A stretch of DNA of 64,000 nucleotides from Hydrogenophaga borbori (GTDB taxonomy: Bacteria; Pseudomonadota; Gammaproteobacteria; Burkholderiales; Burkholderiaceae_C), in NCBI RefSeq assembly GCF_003417535.1, contig NZ_QVLS01000003.1, forward strand, positions 248,001 through 312,000. Direction: 5' to 3'. Numbering within the stretch: position 1 is the stretch's first letter; each line of letters begins with the position of its first letter. The notes under the pieces are model-generated. The model made no database searches and was not told where the DNA came from. It was given only the letters and a program-made list of their open reading frames with translations. Of this stretch, positions 35,247 to 43,815 are shown piece by piece. The position numbers and the translations under genes were made by a program.

Positions 35247-36151
35247 TGGGCGCTGCCGCGCCCCGGCCCGGTCAGGCCCTGGCCGGCATCGGCTTCCTGG
35301 TGGCCGCGACGGCCTGCTTCGCGGTGCTCGACACCACCGTCAAGGTGGTGGGCGCGGTGGTCTCGGTGCTGCTGGCGCTGTGGTTCCGCTACACCTTCCA
35401 CGCGGTGGCGGTCACGGCCGTCATGCTGCCGCTGCGCGGGCGCGCGCTGCTGCGCACCGAGCACCCCCGCTACCAGGCGCTGCGCGGCGCGCTGCTGCTG
35501 TCGGTGAGCCTGGTGTCCTTCGTCGCCGTGCAGTACATGCCAGTGGGCGAGTTCACCGCCATCGTCATGGTCACGCCGCTGGCGGTGACGCTGCTGGCCG
35601 CGCTGTTCCTGGGCGAGCGCGTGGCCCCGCTGCGCTGGCTGCTGGTGGCGGGCGGCTTCGCGGGGGCGCTGATGGTGGTGCGCCCGGGCGGCGGAGTGCT
35701 GGGCTGGGCCGCGCTGATCCCGCTGGGGATGGTCTTCCTCTATGCCTGGTTCCAGATCCTCACCGCCAAGATGGCGCGCACCGAGGACCCGATGACCATG
35801 CACTTCTACACCGGCTGGGTCGGCGCCCTGATCGCCAGCCTGGCGCTGCCCCTGGTGTGGCAGGCCGTGCCGGACGCGCGCGCGCTCGCGCTGCTCTGCC
35901 TCATCGGGCTCATGGGCACGGTCGGGCACTTCCTGCTCATCCTGGCCTTCCAACGCGCGCCGGCCTCCACCATCTCGCCCTTCCTCTACACCCAGATCGG
36001 CTTCGCGATGTTCTGCGGCTGGCTGGTGTACGGCCACGTGCCCGGCGCGCTCGAACTCGCCGGCATCGGCCTGATCGTGCTGTGCGGCGCGAGCGCGAGC
36101 TGGCTCACCGCGCGCGAGCAGCGCCTGCCGGTGGAGCCGCCGGAGGCCTGA
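35246..36151 (+). CDS. DMT-family transporter (first of tandem pair)
   Basis: A 301-aa membrane protein with ten hydrophobic segments and two EamA domains. Its first helix reads FLVATACFAVLDTTVK. The start overlaps the PHP gene stop (TGATG), so it is translationally coupled. The gene 13 bp downstream is a close paralogue: FAVLDTTVK, MPVGEFTAI, the stretch around MARTEDPMTMHFYTGWVGAL and the RAPAST motif are the same. Substrate unknown. The pair probably arose by tandem duplication. Confidence 0.93.
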   Translation: MGAAAPRPGQALAGIGFLVAATACFAVLDTTVKVVGAVVSVLLALWFRYTFHAVAVTAVMLPLRGRALLRTEHPRYQALRGALLLSVSLVSFVAVQYMPVGEFTAIVMVTPLAVTLLAALFLGERVAPLRWLLVAGGFAGALMVVRPGGGVLGWAALIPLGMVFLYAWFQILTAKMARTEDPMTMHFYTGWVGALIASLALPLVWQAVPDARALALLCLIGLMGTVGHFLLILAFQRAPASTISPFLYTQIGFAMFCGWLVYGHVPGALELAGIGLIVLCGASASWLTAREQRLPVEPPEA

Positions 36152-36164
36152 GCGCGCCCGCACC

Positions 36165-37073
36165 ATGACAGCCCTTACCGCGTCCGCCCCCGCCGCCCGC
36201 GCCCTCGCGGGCATCGCCCTGCTGATCGCGGCCACGGCCTGTTTCGCGGTGCTCGACACCACCGTCAAACTGGTGGGCGCCGTGGTCTCGGTGCTGCTGG
36301 TCATCTGGTTCCGCTACCTGTTCCACGCGGTGGCCATGACGGCCTGGCTGCTGCCGCGCCGGGGCCGCAGCGCGCTGCGCACCGCCCACCCGCGCTTCCA
36401 GCTGTTGCGCGGCGCGCTGCTGCTTTCGCTCAGCCTCATGGGCTTCGTGGCGCTGCAGCGCATGCCGGTGGGCGAGTTCACGGCCATCCTCATGTTCACG
36501 CCACTGGCCGTGACGCTGATGGGCGCCACCGTGCTGCGCGAGCGCGTCTCGGCCGGGCAGTGGCTGCTGGTGGCCGGCGGCTTCGCGGGCGTGCTGCTGG
36601 TGGTGCGCCCCGGTGGCGGCGACATCGGCTGGGCCAGCGCCCTGCCGCTGGCCATGGTGCTGCTCAGCGCCTGGTTCCAGATCCTCACCGCCCGAATGGC
36701 GCGCACCGAGGATCCCATGACCATGCACTTCTACACCGGCTGGGTCGGCGCCCTGGTCACCAGCGCCCTGCTGCCCCTGGTGTGGCAGGCCATCCCCGAC
36801 GGGCGCACCCTGGGCCTGCTCGTGCTGGTGGGCATCGCAGGCACCGTCGGCCACCTGCTGCTCATCATGGCCTACCAGCGCGCCCCGGCCTCCACGCTCT
36901 CGCCCTACCTGTACTCGCAGATCGCCTTCGCCATGGCCTTCGGCTGGCTGGTGTTCGGCCACGTGCCCGGGGCGGTCGAACTCGCCGGCACGGCGCTCAT
37001 CGTGCTGTGCGGCGCGCTCAGCGGCTGGCGCACCGCGCGCGGCCACCTGCCGATCCGCCCGCCGGAGGACTGA
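36165..37073 (+). CDS. DMT-family transporter (second of tandem pair)
   Basis: A 302-aa paralogue of the gene just upstream, with the same ten-helix EamA layout. Identical stretches include ATACFAVLDTTVK, MARTEDPMTMHFYTGWVGAL and QRAPAST; divergence is higher in the loops near residues 60-70 and at both ends. 13 bp separate the two genes and 3 bp separate it from the yciO-like gene, so it is inside one operon. Function unknown; a two-subunit heteromer with its neighbour is possible, as for small DMT exporters. Confidence 0.93.
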   Translation: MTALTASAPAARALAGIALLIAATACFAVLDTTVKLVGAVVSVLLVIWFRYLFHAVAMTAWLLPRRGRSALRTAHPRFQLLRGALLLSLSLMGFVALQRMPVGEFTAILMFTPLAVTLMGATVLRERVSAGQWLLVAGGFAGVLLVVRPGGGDIGWASALPLAMVLLSAWFQILTARMARTEDPMTMHFYTGWVGALVTSALLPLVWQAIPDGRTLGLLVLVGIAGTVGHLLLIMAYQRAPASTLSPYLYSQIAFAMAFGWLVFGHVPGAVELAGTALIVLCGALSGWRTARGHLPIRPPED

Positions 37074-37076
37074 CCC

Positions 37077-37712
37077 ATGTCCCAGCTCTTCAGCGTCCAC
37101 CCCGACAACCCGCAGCCGCGCCTGCTCAAGCAGGCCGCCGCCGTGCTGCAGCGCGGCGGCGTGATCGCCGTGCCCACCGACTCCAGCTACGCCCTGGCCT
37201 GCCACCTGGACGACAAGGCCGCGGCCGACCGGCTGCGCCGCATCCGCCAGGTGGACGACAAGCACCACCTCACCCTGTTGTGCCGCGACCTGAGCGAGCT
37301 CGCCAGCTACGCCAAGGTGGACAACCGCCAGTACCGCCTGCTCAAGCTCGCCACGCCCGGGCCCTACACCTTCATCCTCGAAGCCAGCAAGGAGGTGCCG
37401 CGCCGCGTCAGCCACCCCTCGCGCAAGACCATCGGCCTGCGCGTGCCCGAGCACCGCGCGCTGCGCGAGCTGCTGGAGCAGCACGGCGCGGCCCTGCTGG
37501 CCACCACGCTCATCCTGCCCGGTGAGTCGCACCCGCTGAACGACCCCGAGACCATCCGCGACCGCCTGCAACACGAGGTGGACGCGGTGATCGACGCCGG
37601 CGCCTGCGCACTGGAGCCCACCACCGTGCTCGACCTGGTGCCCATGGGCACCGGCGGCGAACCCGAGGTGGTGCGCCAGGGCCAGGGCTCGCTGGCCCCG
37701 CTGGGGCTCTGA
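37077..37712 (+). CDS. YciO/Sua5/YrdC-family protein (threonylcarbamoyl-AMP synthase-like)
   Basis: A 211-aa protein with a single YrdC fold. GGVIAVPTDSSYALACHLDDK and RIRQVDDKHHLTLLCRDL are typical of the YciO subgroup. Sua5/TsaC make threonylcarbamoyl-AMP for the t6A base of tRNA; YciO paralogues have weak or uncertain activity, so the enzyme role is not assured. It lies 3 bp after the second DMT gene and 33 bp before the M50 protease. Confidence 0.9.
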   Translation: MSQLFSVHPDNPQPRLLKQAAAVLQRGGVIAVPTDSSYALACHLDDKAAADRLRRIRQVDDKHHLTLLCRDLSELASYAKVDNRQYRLLKLATPGPYTFILEASKEVPRRVSHPSRKTIGLRVPEHRALRELLEQHGAALLATTLILPGESHPLNDPETIRDRLQHEVDAVIDAGACALEPTTVLDLVPMGTGGEPEVVRQGQGSLAPLGL

Positions 37713-37745
37713 CGCCCCGGCGCCCGCGTCTGGGACAATCCGCCC

Positions 37746-38414
37746 ATGGATATCGCCCTCATCGTCCAGACGGTCACGCTCTACGCCATCCCGGTGCTGT
37801 TCGCCATCACCCTGCACGAGGCGGCGCACGGCTACGTGGCGCACCACTACGGCGACCCCACGGCCTGGCAGCTCGGCCGCGTCACGCTCAATCCGATGAA
37901 GCACATCGATCCCTTGGGCACCATCCTCATGCCGCTGCTGCTGTACTTCGCCACGGCCGGCAACTTCCTGTTCGGCTACGCCAAGCCGGTGCCGGTCAAC
38001 TTCGGGCGGTTGCGCAACCCCAAGCGCGACATGGTCTGGGTGGCCCTCGCCGGCCCGGCCTCCAACCTGCTGCAGGCCGCGCTGTGGCTGCTGCTGCTCT
38101 ACGTGCTGCAGTCCATCGGTGTCAGCGAGCGCTTCTGGCTCGCCATGTGCCGCGCCGGCTTCGTCGTCAACCTGGTGATGTTCGCCTTCAACCTCTTCCC
38201 GCTGCCGCCGCTGGACGGCGGGCGCATCCTCACCGGCCTGCTGCCCTGGAAGCAGGCCGCCGCCTTCTCGCGCATCGAGCCCTACGGCTTCTTCATCGTG
38301 CTGGCGCTGGTGGTCACGGGCATCGTGGGCAACCTCTGGCTGCGCCCGCTCATGAACATCACCGGCAGCGCCATCGAATGGCTGCTCACCCCGATCCGTC
38401 TGCTCCTGCTCTGA
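37746..38414 (+). CDS. Site-2 protease family (M50) membrane metalloprotease
   Basis: A 222-aa membrane protein of the short M50 branch (YwhC/sll-type). The zinc site HEAAH is at residues 24-28, in the first membrane helix, and the third ligand Asp is in FNLFPLPPLDGGRIL (about 160). No PDZ or CBS domain. Such proteins cut substrates inside the membrane, but this subgroup has no known target. It is one base ahead of trpS (stop 38412-38414, start 38416), so they share a transcript. Confidence 0.93.
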   Translation: MDIALIVQTVTLYAIPVLFAITLHEAAHGYVAHHYGDPTAWQLGRVTLNPMKHIDPLGTILMPLLLYFATAGNFLFGYAKPVPVNFGRLRNPKRDMVWVALAGPASNLLQAALWLLLLYVLQSIGVSERFWLAMCRAGFVVNLVMFAFNLFPLPPLDGGRILTGLLPWKQAAAFSRIEPYGFFIVLALVVTGIVGNLWLRPLMNITGSAIEWLLTPIRLLLL

Positions 38415-38415
38415 T

Positions 38416-39717
38416 ATGAATCCCGTTCGCGTCCTCACCGGCATCACCACGTCCGGCACGCCCCACCTGGGCAACTACGTCGGCGCCATCCGGCCCACCG
38501 TGCGCGCCAGCCGCCTGCCCGGCGTCGAGAGCTTCTACTTCCTGGCCGACTACCACGCACTCATCAAGACCAGCGGCGACCCGGCCCGCGTGCAGCGCTC
38601 CACGCTGGAGATCGCCGCCACCTGGCTGGCCTGCGGGCTCGACCCCGAGAAGGTGACCTTCTACCGCCAGTCCGACATCCCCGAGATCCCCGAACTCACC
38701 TGGATGCTCACCTGCGTGACCGGCAAGGGCCTGCTCAACCGGGCCCACGCCTACAAGGCCGCGCTGGACAAGAACGCCGCGGCCGGCGCCGAGCCCGACG
38801 ACGGCGTGACCGCCGGCCTGTTCATGTACCCGGTGCTGATGGCGGCCGACATCCTGATGTTCAACGCCCACCAGGTGCCCGTGGGGCGCGACCAGGTCCA
38901 GCACCTGGAGATGGCGCGCGACATCGCCTCCAGCTTCAACCACCTCTATGGCGAGCACTTCACGCTGCCCGAAGTGGTCATCGAGGAACAGGTGGCCACC
39001 CTGCCCGGCCTGGACGGGCGCAAGATGAGCAAGAGCTACGACAACACCATTCCGCTGTTCGTGCCGCGCGAACAGCTGAAGAAGCTCATCATGGGCATCG
39101 TCACCGACTCGCGCGCGCCGGGCGAGCCCAAGTCCACCGAGGGCTCGGCCCTGTACCAGCTCTACCAGGCCTTCGCCAGCGCCGAGGAGACCGCCGCCCT
39201 CGCCAAGGCCTATGCCGAGGGCATCGCCTGGGGCGAGGCCAAGCAGCTGCTGTTCGAGCGCCTGGACCGCGAGATCGCGCCCCTGCGCGAGGTCTACGAC
39301 GACCTGATCCAGGACCCCTCGCGCATCGAGAAAACCCTGAAGATGGGCGCGGCCAAGGCGCGCGCCACCGCCACCCCCTTCACGCAACGCCTGCGCCACG
39401 CCGTCGGCCTGCGTCCGCTGGACGCCCAGGCCGACAGGGCCGGGGCTTCGGCCAAGGCCGCCAAGGCGGCCCTGCCGGTCTTCAAGCAGTACCGCGAGAA
39501 GGACGGCCTCTTCTATTTCAAGCTCGCCGACGCCAAAGGCGAGCTGCTGCTGCAAAGCCAGGGCTTCGCCGCCCCGCGCGAGGCCGCCCAGGCCATGGCC
39601 CGGCTGCAGGCCGAGGGAAAGGCCGCGCTCGATGCCTTGGCGCCCCATTTGATTACGCCCAATGATGTGGAGCGCGTCACGTCCGCGCTGCTGCAGTTGC
39701 GCGAATCGGCCACCTGA
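38416..39717 (+). CDS. trpS: Tryptophan--tRNA ligase with C-terminal extension
   Basis: A 433-aa class I synthetase. The ATP motif TPHLGN is at residues 15-20 and KMSKS at 203-207. The usual TrpRS is about 335 aa; this one runs on by about 100 residues. The extension has an Ala-rich linker and then YREKDGLFYFKLADAKGELLL and GFAAPREAAQAMARL, which resembles the DUF1508 (YegP) fold. The extension is in frame without a stop, so it is a true fusion. Effect on tRNA charging is not known. Confidence 0.96.
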   Translation: MNPVRVLTGITTSGTPHLGNYVGAIRPTVRASRLPGVESFYFLADYHALIKTSGDPARVQRSTLEIAATWLACGLDPEKVTFYRQSDIPEIPELTWMLTCVTGKGLLNRAHAYKAALDKNAAAGAEPDDGVTAGLFMYPVLMAADILMFNAHQVPVGRDQVQHLEMARDIASSFNHLYGEHFTLPEVVIEEQVATLPGLDGRKMSKSYDNTIPLFVPREQLKKLIMGIVTDSRAPGEPKSTEGSALYQLYQAFASAEETAALAKAYAEGIAWGEAKQLLFERLDREIAPLREVYDDLIQDPSRIEKTLKMGAAKARATATPFTQRLRHAVGLRPLDAQADRAGASAKAAKAALPVFKQYREKDGLFYFKLADAKGELLLQSQGFAAPREAAQAMARLQAEGKAALDALAPHLITPNDVERVTSALLQLRESAT

Positions 39718-39805
39718 ATTGGTTCACAATCGGCCCCCAGGCGGATAGCGCAACCCTCCTCCGCCTTCAGCGTGCCCCTGGGGAAGGGCGCCCGGCTATC
39801 GCCAA

Positions 39806-39822
39806 ATCGGTTATATGCCGAT
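39806..39822. promoter_or_regulatory. Inverted repeat upstream of the response regulator
   Basis: ATCGG, 7 bases, CCGAT in a locally AT-rich stretch 43 bp before the response regulator start. A possible operator; short enough to arise by chance. Confidence 0.25.
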
Positions 39823-39864
39823 ATGCTGTGCCGTTAAACCAAATCATGAATTGCGCATCCTGAC

Positions 39865-40458
39865 ATGAGTATTTTTGTCATTGACGATCACCCGCTGATG
39901 CGCGAGGCCGTGGTCATGTTGCTGCGCCGCCTGCGCGCATCGACCCAGGTGGTTGAGCTCGAGCGCCTGGCCTCGGTGAGCAAGGCCATTGCCGAACACG
40001 GTGAACCCGAGCTGGTCTGCCTCGACCTGAAACTGCCCGACACCAACGGCGTCTCCGGTGTGCGCGAGATCCGTCAGATGCTGCCCGACACCTCGCTGAT
40101 CGTGTTGTCGGCCTCCCCCTCATCCGATTACGAAGACCTGGCCCGCGAGGCCGGCGCCGACGCCTACGTGGAAAAGTCCGCTGGCGCGGCCCAGATCGCC
40201 AAGGTGCTGCGCGAATTCCTGGCCGATGAGGTCGAGGACGAGAACGCCCCCACCATTCCCGACAAGCTGTCCAAGCGCCAGAAGCAGTTGCTCGTCATGC
40301 TGGACCGCGGCCTGTCCAACCGCGACATCGCCGAGCAGTTGCAGATCAGCGAGCACACCGTCAAGGTGCACCTGTGGCGGCTGTTCCGCCGCCTGAACGT
40401 GAAGAGCCGCTCCCAGGCCAGCCACCTGGCCCGCACCGCCGGCCTGCTGGACCTCTGA
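39865..40458 (+). CDS. NarL/LuxR-type response regulator
   Basis: A 197-aa regulator. Receiver domain (1-120) with the acid pocket DDHP at 7-10 and the phosphorylated Asp54 in CLDLKLPD; Ser in VLSAS and Lys in VEKSAGA complete the site. The C-terminal LuxR helix-turn-helix (about 135-195) has LSKRQKQLLVMLDRGLSNRDIA and ISEHTVKVHLWRL. A sensor kinase gene converges on it across a terminator, so the two probably form a pair despite opposite orientation. Target genes unknown. Confidence 0.95.
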   Translation: MSIFVIDDHPLMREAVVMLLRRLRASTQVVELERLASVSKAIAEHGEPELVCLDLKLPDTNGVSGVREIRQMLPDTSLIVLSASPSSDYEDLAREAGADAYVEKSAGAAQIAKVLREFLADEVEDENAPTIPDKLSKRQKQLLVMLDRGLSNRDIAEQLQISEHTVKVHLWRLFRRLNVKSRSQASHLARTAGLLDL

Positions 40459-40480
40459 AGCCCGCGCCCCTCCCCGCCAC

Positions 40481-40511
40481 AACCGCCGTTCACACGGCGG
40501 TTTTGTTTTTT
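40481..40511 (+). terminator. Rho-independent terminator after the response regulator
   Basis: A 9-bp stem (40481-40489 with 40494-40502), TCAC loop and a T-rich tract to 40511. The tract touches the stop codon of the convergent histidine kinase gene. Confidence 0.88.
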
Positions 40512-41935
40512 CAGCCCGGTGCCACCACCGTGGGCTGCGGGTCGGCGGCGCCGTCCTGCTGGGTATAGGCCGGCAGCATCACGCGAAACACGCTGCCCCG
40601 GCTGGCCTCGGACTGCAGCGCCAATTGGTAGCCCATGAGCGTGGCCAGCTTGGAGACGATGGTCAGGCCCAGGCCCAGGCTGTCCTCGGTGCCCTGGTGC
40701 TGGGACACGCGAAAGAACTCCTGGAAGATGGCCTGCTGGTGCTCGCGCGCGATGCCCACGCCGGTGTCCCAGACCTCGAACACCACCATGTCCTGGCGGC
40801 GGCGCAGCGCCAGCAGCACGCCGCCGCGCGTGGTGTGGCGCAGCGCGTTGGACACCAGATTGCCCAGGATGCGGCGCAGCACCACCGGGTCGGACCACAG
40901 CGTGATCGGCTGGGCCCGGGTGCGCAGCCGCAGCTGCTTGCCCGCGGCCACGGGCTCGAACTGCAGCGCGATGTCGGCGAACAGCTTGTGCACCTCCACG
41001 TGCTGCAAGCGCACCTTGTAGTTGCCGGCGTCGATGCGGGTGAGGTCGAACAGCGAGTCGAACAGCTCGTTGATGGCGCGCGTGGACTGCAGGATGCGCG
41101 GCGCGATGTCGCGCGCCATCTCGGGCTCGCTGGCCAGCCAGTCGGCGTACAGGCTGAGCGCGTGCACCGGCTGGCGCAAGTCGTGCGCGGCCGAAGCCAG
41201 GAATCGGTTCTTGGTGGACACGGCGCGCAGCGAAGCGCGCGTCTGCAGCGTGAGCGAGTCGATCAACTCCTGGTTGGAGAACTGCAGCTCGAAGCTGGAC
41301 CGGTAGACCTGGTGCAGGCGCACGCCGGCCATCTGCAGCAGGGCCCAGAAGACCACCAGCACGGCGAACAGGGCCGTGGTCTGCAGCGGGTCGGTGCGAT
41401 CGAAATAGAGCACGGTGGCCAGCACCAGGCCGATCAGGGCGGACAGCGACAGCGCGTTGGTATAGGAGCGGTAGATGGGGCGGTAGGCGCTGTAGGCGGC
41501 CAGCGTCACCAGGCCCTGCCCCACCACCAGCAAGGCGCAGACGAACTGGGTGATGAAACTGGCCTGCAGGTAGCTGAGCGCCACCGGACCGCCCCAGAGC
41601 AGGCCGATAGCGGGCCAGGACCAGCCGTAGCGCTCGATGAACGCCTGGCGCTGCGGGCCGTCCACGCTGTCGTAGCGCAGGCGGTAGATGCCGATGAGTC
41701 GAAACCGCAGCACCAGGCTGATCAGCATGGCCGCCGTCCAGAGCACCAGGGCCGGGGTGGAAACCTCGCCGGCCATGAGATAGACCAGGATCGGCAGCGA
41801 CAGCCCGCCCAGCAGCAGGGTCGACCCGAGGTTGTCCATCATCACCCCCACGAGCTGGGAATTGACCCAGGCGTCGCGCACCTCTGGCGCGGCCGGAACG
41901 TGCTGATGGGTGGCGGGCTGGGTGTCGACGAGCAT
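40511..41935 (-). CDS. Membrane sensor histidine kinase
   Basis: A 474-aa kinase. The N-terminal part (about 35-205) has six or seven hydrophobic helices and no periplasmic domain. A HisKA domain follows with His251 in ASAAHDLRQPVHALSL, then HATPase_c with NLVSNALRHTTRGG (N box), WDTGVGI (G1) and SLGLGLTIVSK (G2). It is the HDLRQP type common in Burkholderiales. It converges with the NarL-type response regulator, which is probably its partner. It begins about 100 bp from the tRNA-Ser gene on the other strand. Signal unknown. Confidence 0.94.
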   Translation of the reverse strand: MLVDTQPATHQHVPAAPEVRDAWVNSQLVGVMMDNLGSTLLLGGLSLPILVYLMAGEVSTPALVLWTAAMLISLVLRFRLIGIYRLRYDSVDGPQRQAFIERYGWSWPAIGLLWGGPVALSYLQASFITQFVCALLVVGQGLVTLAAYSAYRPIYRSYTNALSLSALIGLVLATVLYFDRTDPLQTTALFAVLVVFWALLQMAGVRLHQVYRSSFELQFSNQELIDSLTLQTRASLRAVSTKNRFLASAAHDLRQPVHALSLYADWLASEPEMARDIAPRILQSTRAINELFDSLFDLTRIDAGNYKVRLQHVEVHKLFADIALQFEPVAAGKQLRLRTRAQPITLWSDPVVLRRILGNLVSNALRHTTRGGVLLALRRRQDMVVFEVWDTGVGIAREHQQAIFQEFFRVSQHQGTEDSLGLGLTIVSKLATLMGYQLALQSEASRGSVFRVMLPAYTQQDGAADPQPTVVAPG

Positions 41936-42035
41936 GGCGGCGGCGGAAGGGTCGCGCGATTGTGCACGGCGAAACAGCGGCTGCGGCAGAACCGGGAGGG
42001 GTTTCGCCGCCTGCTAGAATCGCGGGCTTCGACAC

Positions 42036-42127
42036 GGAGAGATGGCAGAGTGGTCGAATGCACCGGATTCGAAATCCGGCGTACAGGTTCTCCTGTACCG
42101 AGGGTTCGAATCCCTCTCTCTCCGCCA
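42036..42127 (+). tRNA. tRNA-Ser (anticodon CGA)
   Basis: A 92-nt class II tRNA including an encoded CCA end. The acceptor GGAGAGA pairs with TCTCTCC (42117-42123). The anticodon stem CCGGA/TCCGG encloses the loop TTCGAAA with CGA at 42070-42072, which reads UCG. The long variable arm and the T loop GGTTCGAATCC are visible. A terminator follows at 42139-42163. Confidence 0.96.
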
Positions 42128-42138
42128 GCGAGTCTCAG

Positions 42139-42163
42139 GCCCCTGCAGTGCAGGGGCTTTTTT
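42139..42163 (+). terminator. Rho-independent terminator after tRNA-Ser
   Basis: An 8-bp stem (42139-42146 with 42150-42157), AGT loop and six T. It begins 12 bp after the tRNA CCA. I see nothing else in the stretch from here to 42376. Confidence 0.88.
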
Positions 42164-42376
42164 GTTGGCTGAACGCGAGGCATGGCGCTGAATGGCGCAG
42201 GCCCCGGGCGTTTCTCCCGGCGCCCCTGGCACCCGTCGCAACGCGCTCGGGCCGGCACGGGCCGACTGTCTGTCGACCGGGGGTTCGGTCGATCCCGGTG
42301 GGGAGGCCAGCGGTGCCGACGTCGCATGGGGTGCCGCGGACCCGATGCCTCGACTTGCGGGGCGTTGGATAGGGCC

Positions 42377-42919
42377 TCAACGCCGGCACAGCTTCACCGG
42401 CCCCCGCCCCTGACAGCCCCGACGCTGCGTTTCCACGCTGCACTTCAGGTCGTAGGCCGAACCCTTCCACGCCCACACCGGCTCGCAGAAGCCCGCGGTA
42501 CCGATGCGCAGGTCCGGCCAGCCCTGGGTTCGTGTGGGCAGCGGCGTGACGCTCGCGCCGGGAAAACCCAGTTGCTGCGCATAGCGGCCCTGCGCGTCTT
42601 TCACGAACAGAAACACCGACGAGCCGGTATGACCCGAGGTGCAGGCATTGCCCGCGATCACCAGCACCTCGGGCACACCGTCGCTGTTGAGGTCGAGCAC
42701 CTCGGTCTCGTGCGCGATCTCGCCGCAATCGGGCGCGATCAAGGCCTTGCCACCCGGGGCGAGCCGGTAGTCGAGCAGGCGGAAGATGGCCTGCTGCTCG
42801 GCCACGGGCAAGCGGCCGGCCATGTCGCCGAACAACAGGCGCGGCCCCGCAGGCTGGGCCCAGGTCGCCGCTGCGGTCGTGAAGCACAGCGCGGCCAGCC
42901 AGCACGAACGCGGTGCCAT
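42377..42919 (-). CDS. Secreted protein of unknown function (FG-GAP-like repeat)
   Basis: A 180-aa protein that I do not recognise. Its first 21 residues form a Sec leader ending TWAQP. The middle has VLDLNSDGVPEVLVIAGN, a calcium-type FG-GAP/VCBS repeat, and there are six cysteines in the mature part (around DCGE, NACTS, GFCEP, LKCSV, RGCQG, KLCRR), which suggests disulfides in the periplasm. It follows the gene at 42927-43691 by 7 bp on the same strand, and that one is also secreted, so the two likely act together. Confidence 0.75.
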   Translation of the reverse strand: MAPRSCWLAALCFTTAAATWAQPAGPRLLFGDMAGRLPVAEQQAIFRLLDYRLAPGGKALIAPDCGEIAHETEVLDLNSDGVPEVLVIAGNACTSGHTGSSVFLFVKDAQGRYAQQLGFPGASVTPLPTRTQGWPDLRIGTAGFCEPVWAWKGSAYDLKCSVETQRRGCQGRGPVKLCRR

Positions 42920-42926
42920 GGGGTGC

Positions 42927-43691
42927 TCAGAGCTTGGGCGCCGCGCCGCGCGACAACCGCGCCTTCACGGCCCCTTGCCGTTGCTGCTCCACCCAGTCCT
43001 TGGCCTTCTGGTGCGTGCCGGCCCAGGCGCCGTAGTCCACCAACCGAACCGTGAGGTTGCGCACCGGCTCGCCAGCCATGCTGGCGGCTGCGGCCAGCCC
43101 GCAGGTCGACGGGTCTCGCGGCACATGGCCCTTGTCCTGGCCGCGCTTGAGACTGCTCAGGATGTCGGATGCCTCGCCCACCCCGATCACCGTGGTGTTG
43201 GGCGTGCTGCGCCAGCACATGGGTTTGCCGGGTTCCCCCCAAACGAGGTTGGTGGTGGCGTTGCTCTTGCCGCTGGTGGTGGGCGCGCCGTAACGCTGCG
43301 TCAGCTGGGCGCCGAGCTGGGCCTGCGTGGGTGGTGCCTTCAGGCTCAGTTGCCGCGTCACGCCGAGCACGCGCGAGGCGCTGGGCGGCGGCGCGAAGTA
43401 GAGCCGGAAATCCTCGCGGCCTTGCGCGTCGTCGAAGCTCACCCACAGCTCGTACAGAAAGGACGGCGTATTGAGCTGCTGCACGCCGTCGCTGTAGCTG
43501 TAGGCCATGTGGCGCTTCTGCACGCGCATGCCGGGCCGGTGTGCGCTGAGCGCTGCCATCGCTTCGGCTTCGCTCATGCCGGGGCGCAAGCCCACGATGT
43601 CGAACGAGGCTTGGGCCACGGCGGGCTGGCACAACGCGGCGGCCATGGCGAGCAGCCCGGCCGAGGCGCGCCGGGAAACGGCGTAACGCAT
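42927..43691 (-). CDS. Secreted protein of unknown function
   Basis: A 254-aa protein without a family I can name. The leader ends near AVAQAS. The region after it (FDIVGLRPGMSEAEAMAAL) looks like the small SmpA/BamE-like pattern, in which GMS begins a helix that follows a strand, and YELWVSFDDAQGREDFRLYF follows. Three Cys lie in the mature part. The open frame extends upstream to 43811, but ATG at 43691 directly precedes the signal peptide. It forms an operon with the next secreted protein gene (42377-42919). Confidence 0.72.
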   Translation of the reverse strand: MRYAVSRRASAGLLAMAAALCQPAVAQASFDIVGLRPGMSEAEAMAALSAHRPGMRVQKRHMAYSYSDGVQQLNTPSFLYELWVSFDDAQGREDFRLYFAPPPSASRVLGVTRQLSLKAPPTQAQLGAQLTQRYGAPTTSGKSNATTNLVWGEPGKPMCWRSTPNTTVIGVGEASDILSSLKRGQDKGHVPRDPSTCGLAAAASMAGEPVRNLTVRLVDYGAWAGTHQKAKDWVEQQRQGAVKARLSRGAAPKL

Positions 43692-43815
43692 ATCGACTGT
43701 CCTCGGATGTGATGGGCGCATGCTAAGTCGCGCGGGCACGCGACACACCCCCCAAATGAGAGGTACACCAATGAACGGTGCGAGACCCGCGGCGCTGGCG
43801 GGCGGGGTCACGACC

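Noticed and set aside
42128-42376. Possible phage attachment site or short gene after tRNA-Ser
   Set aside because: No integrase, no copy of the tRNA end and no credible start were seen; only the terminator is supported.
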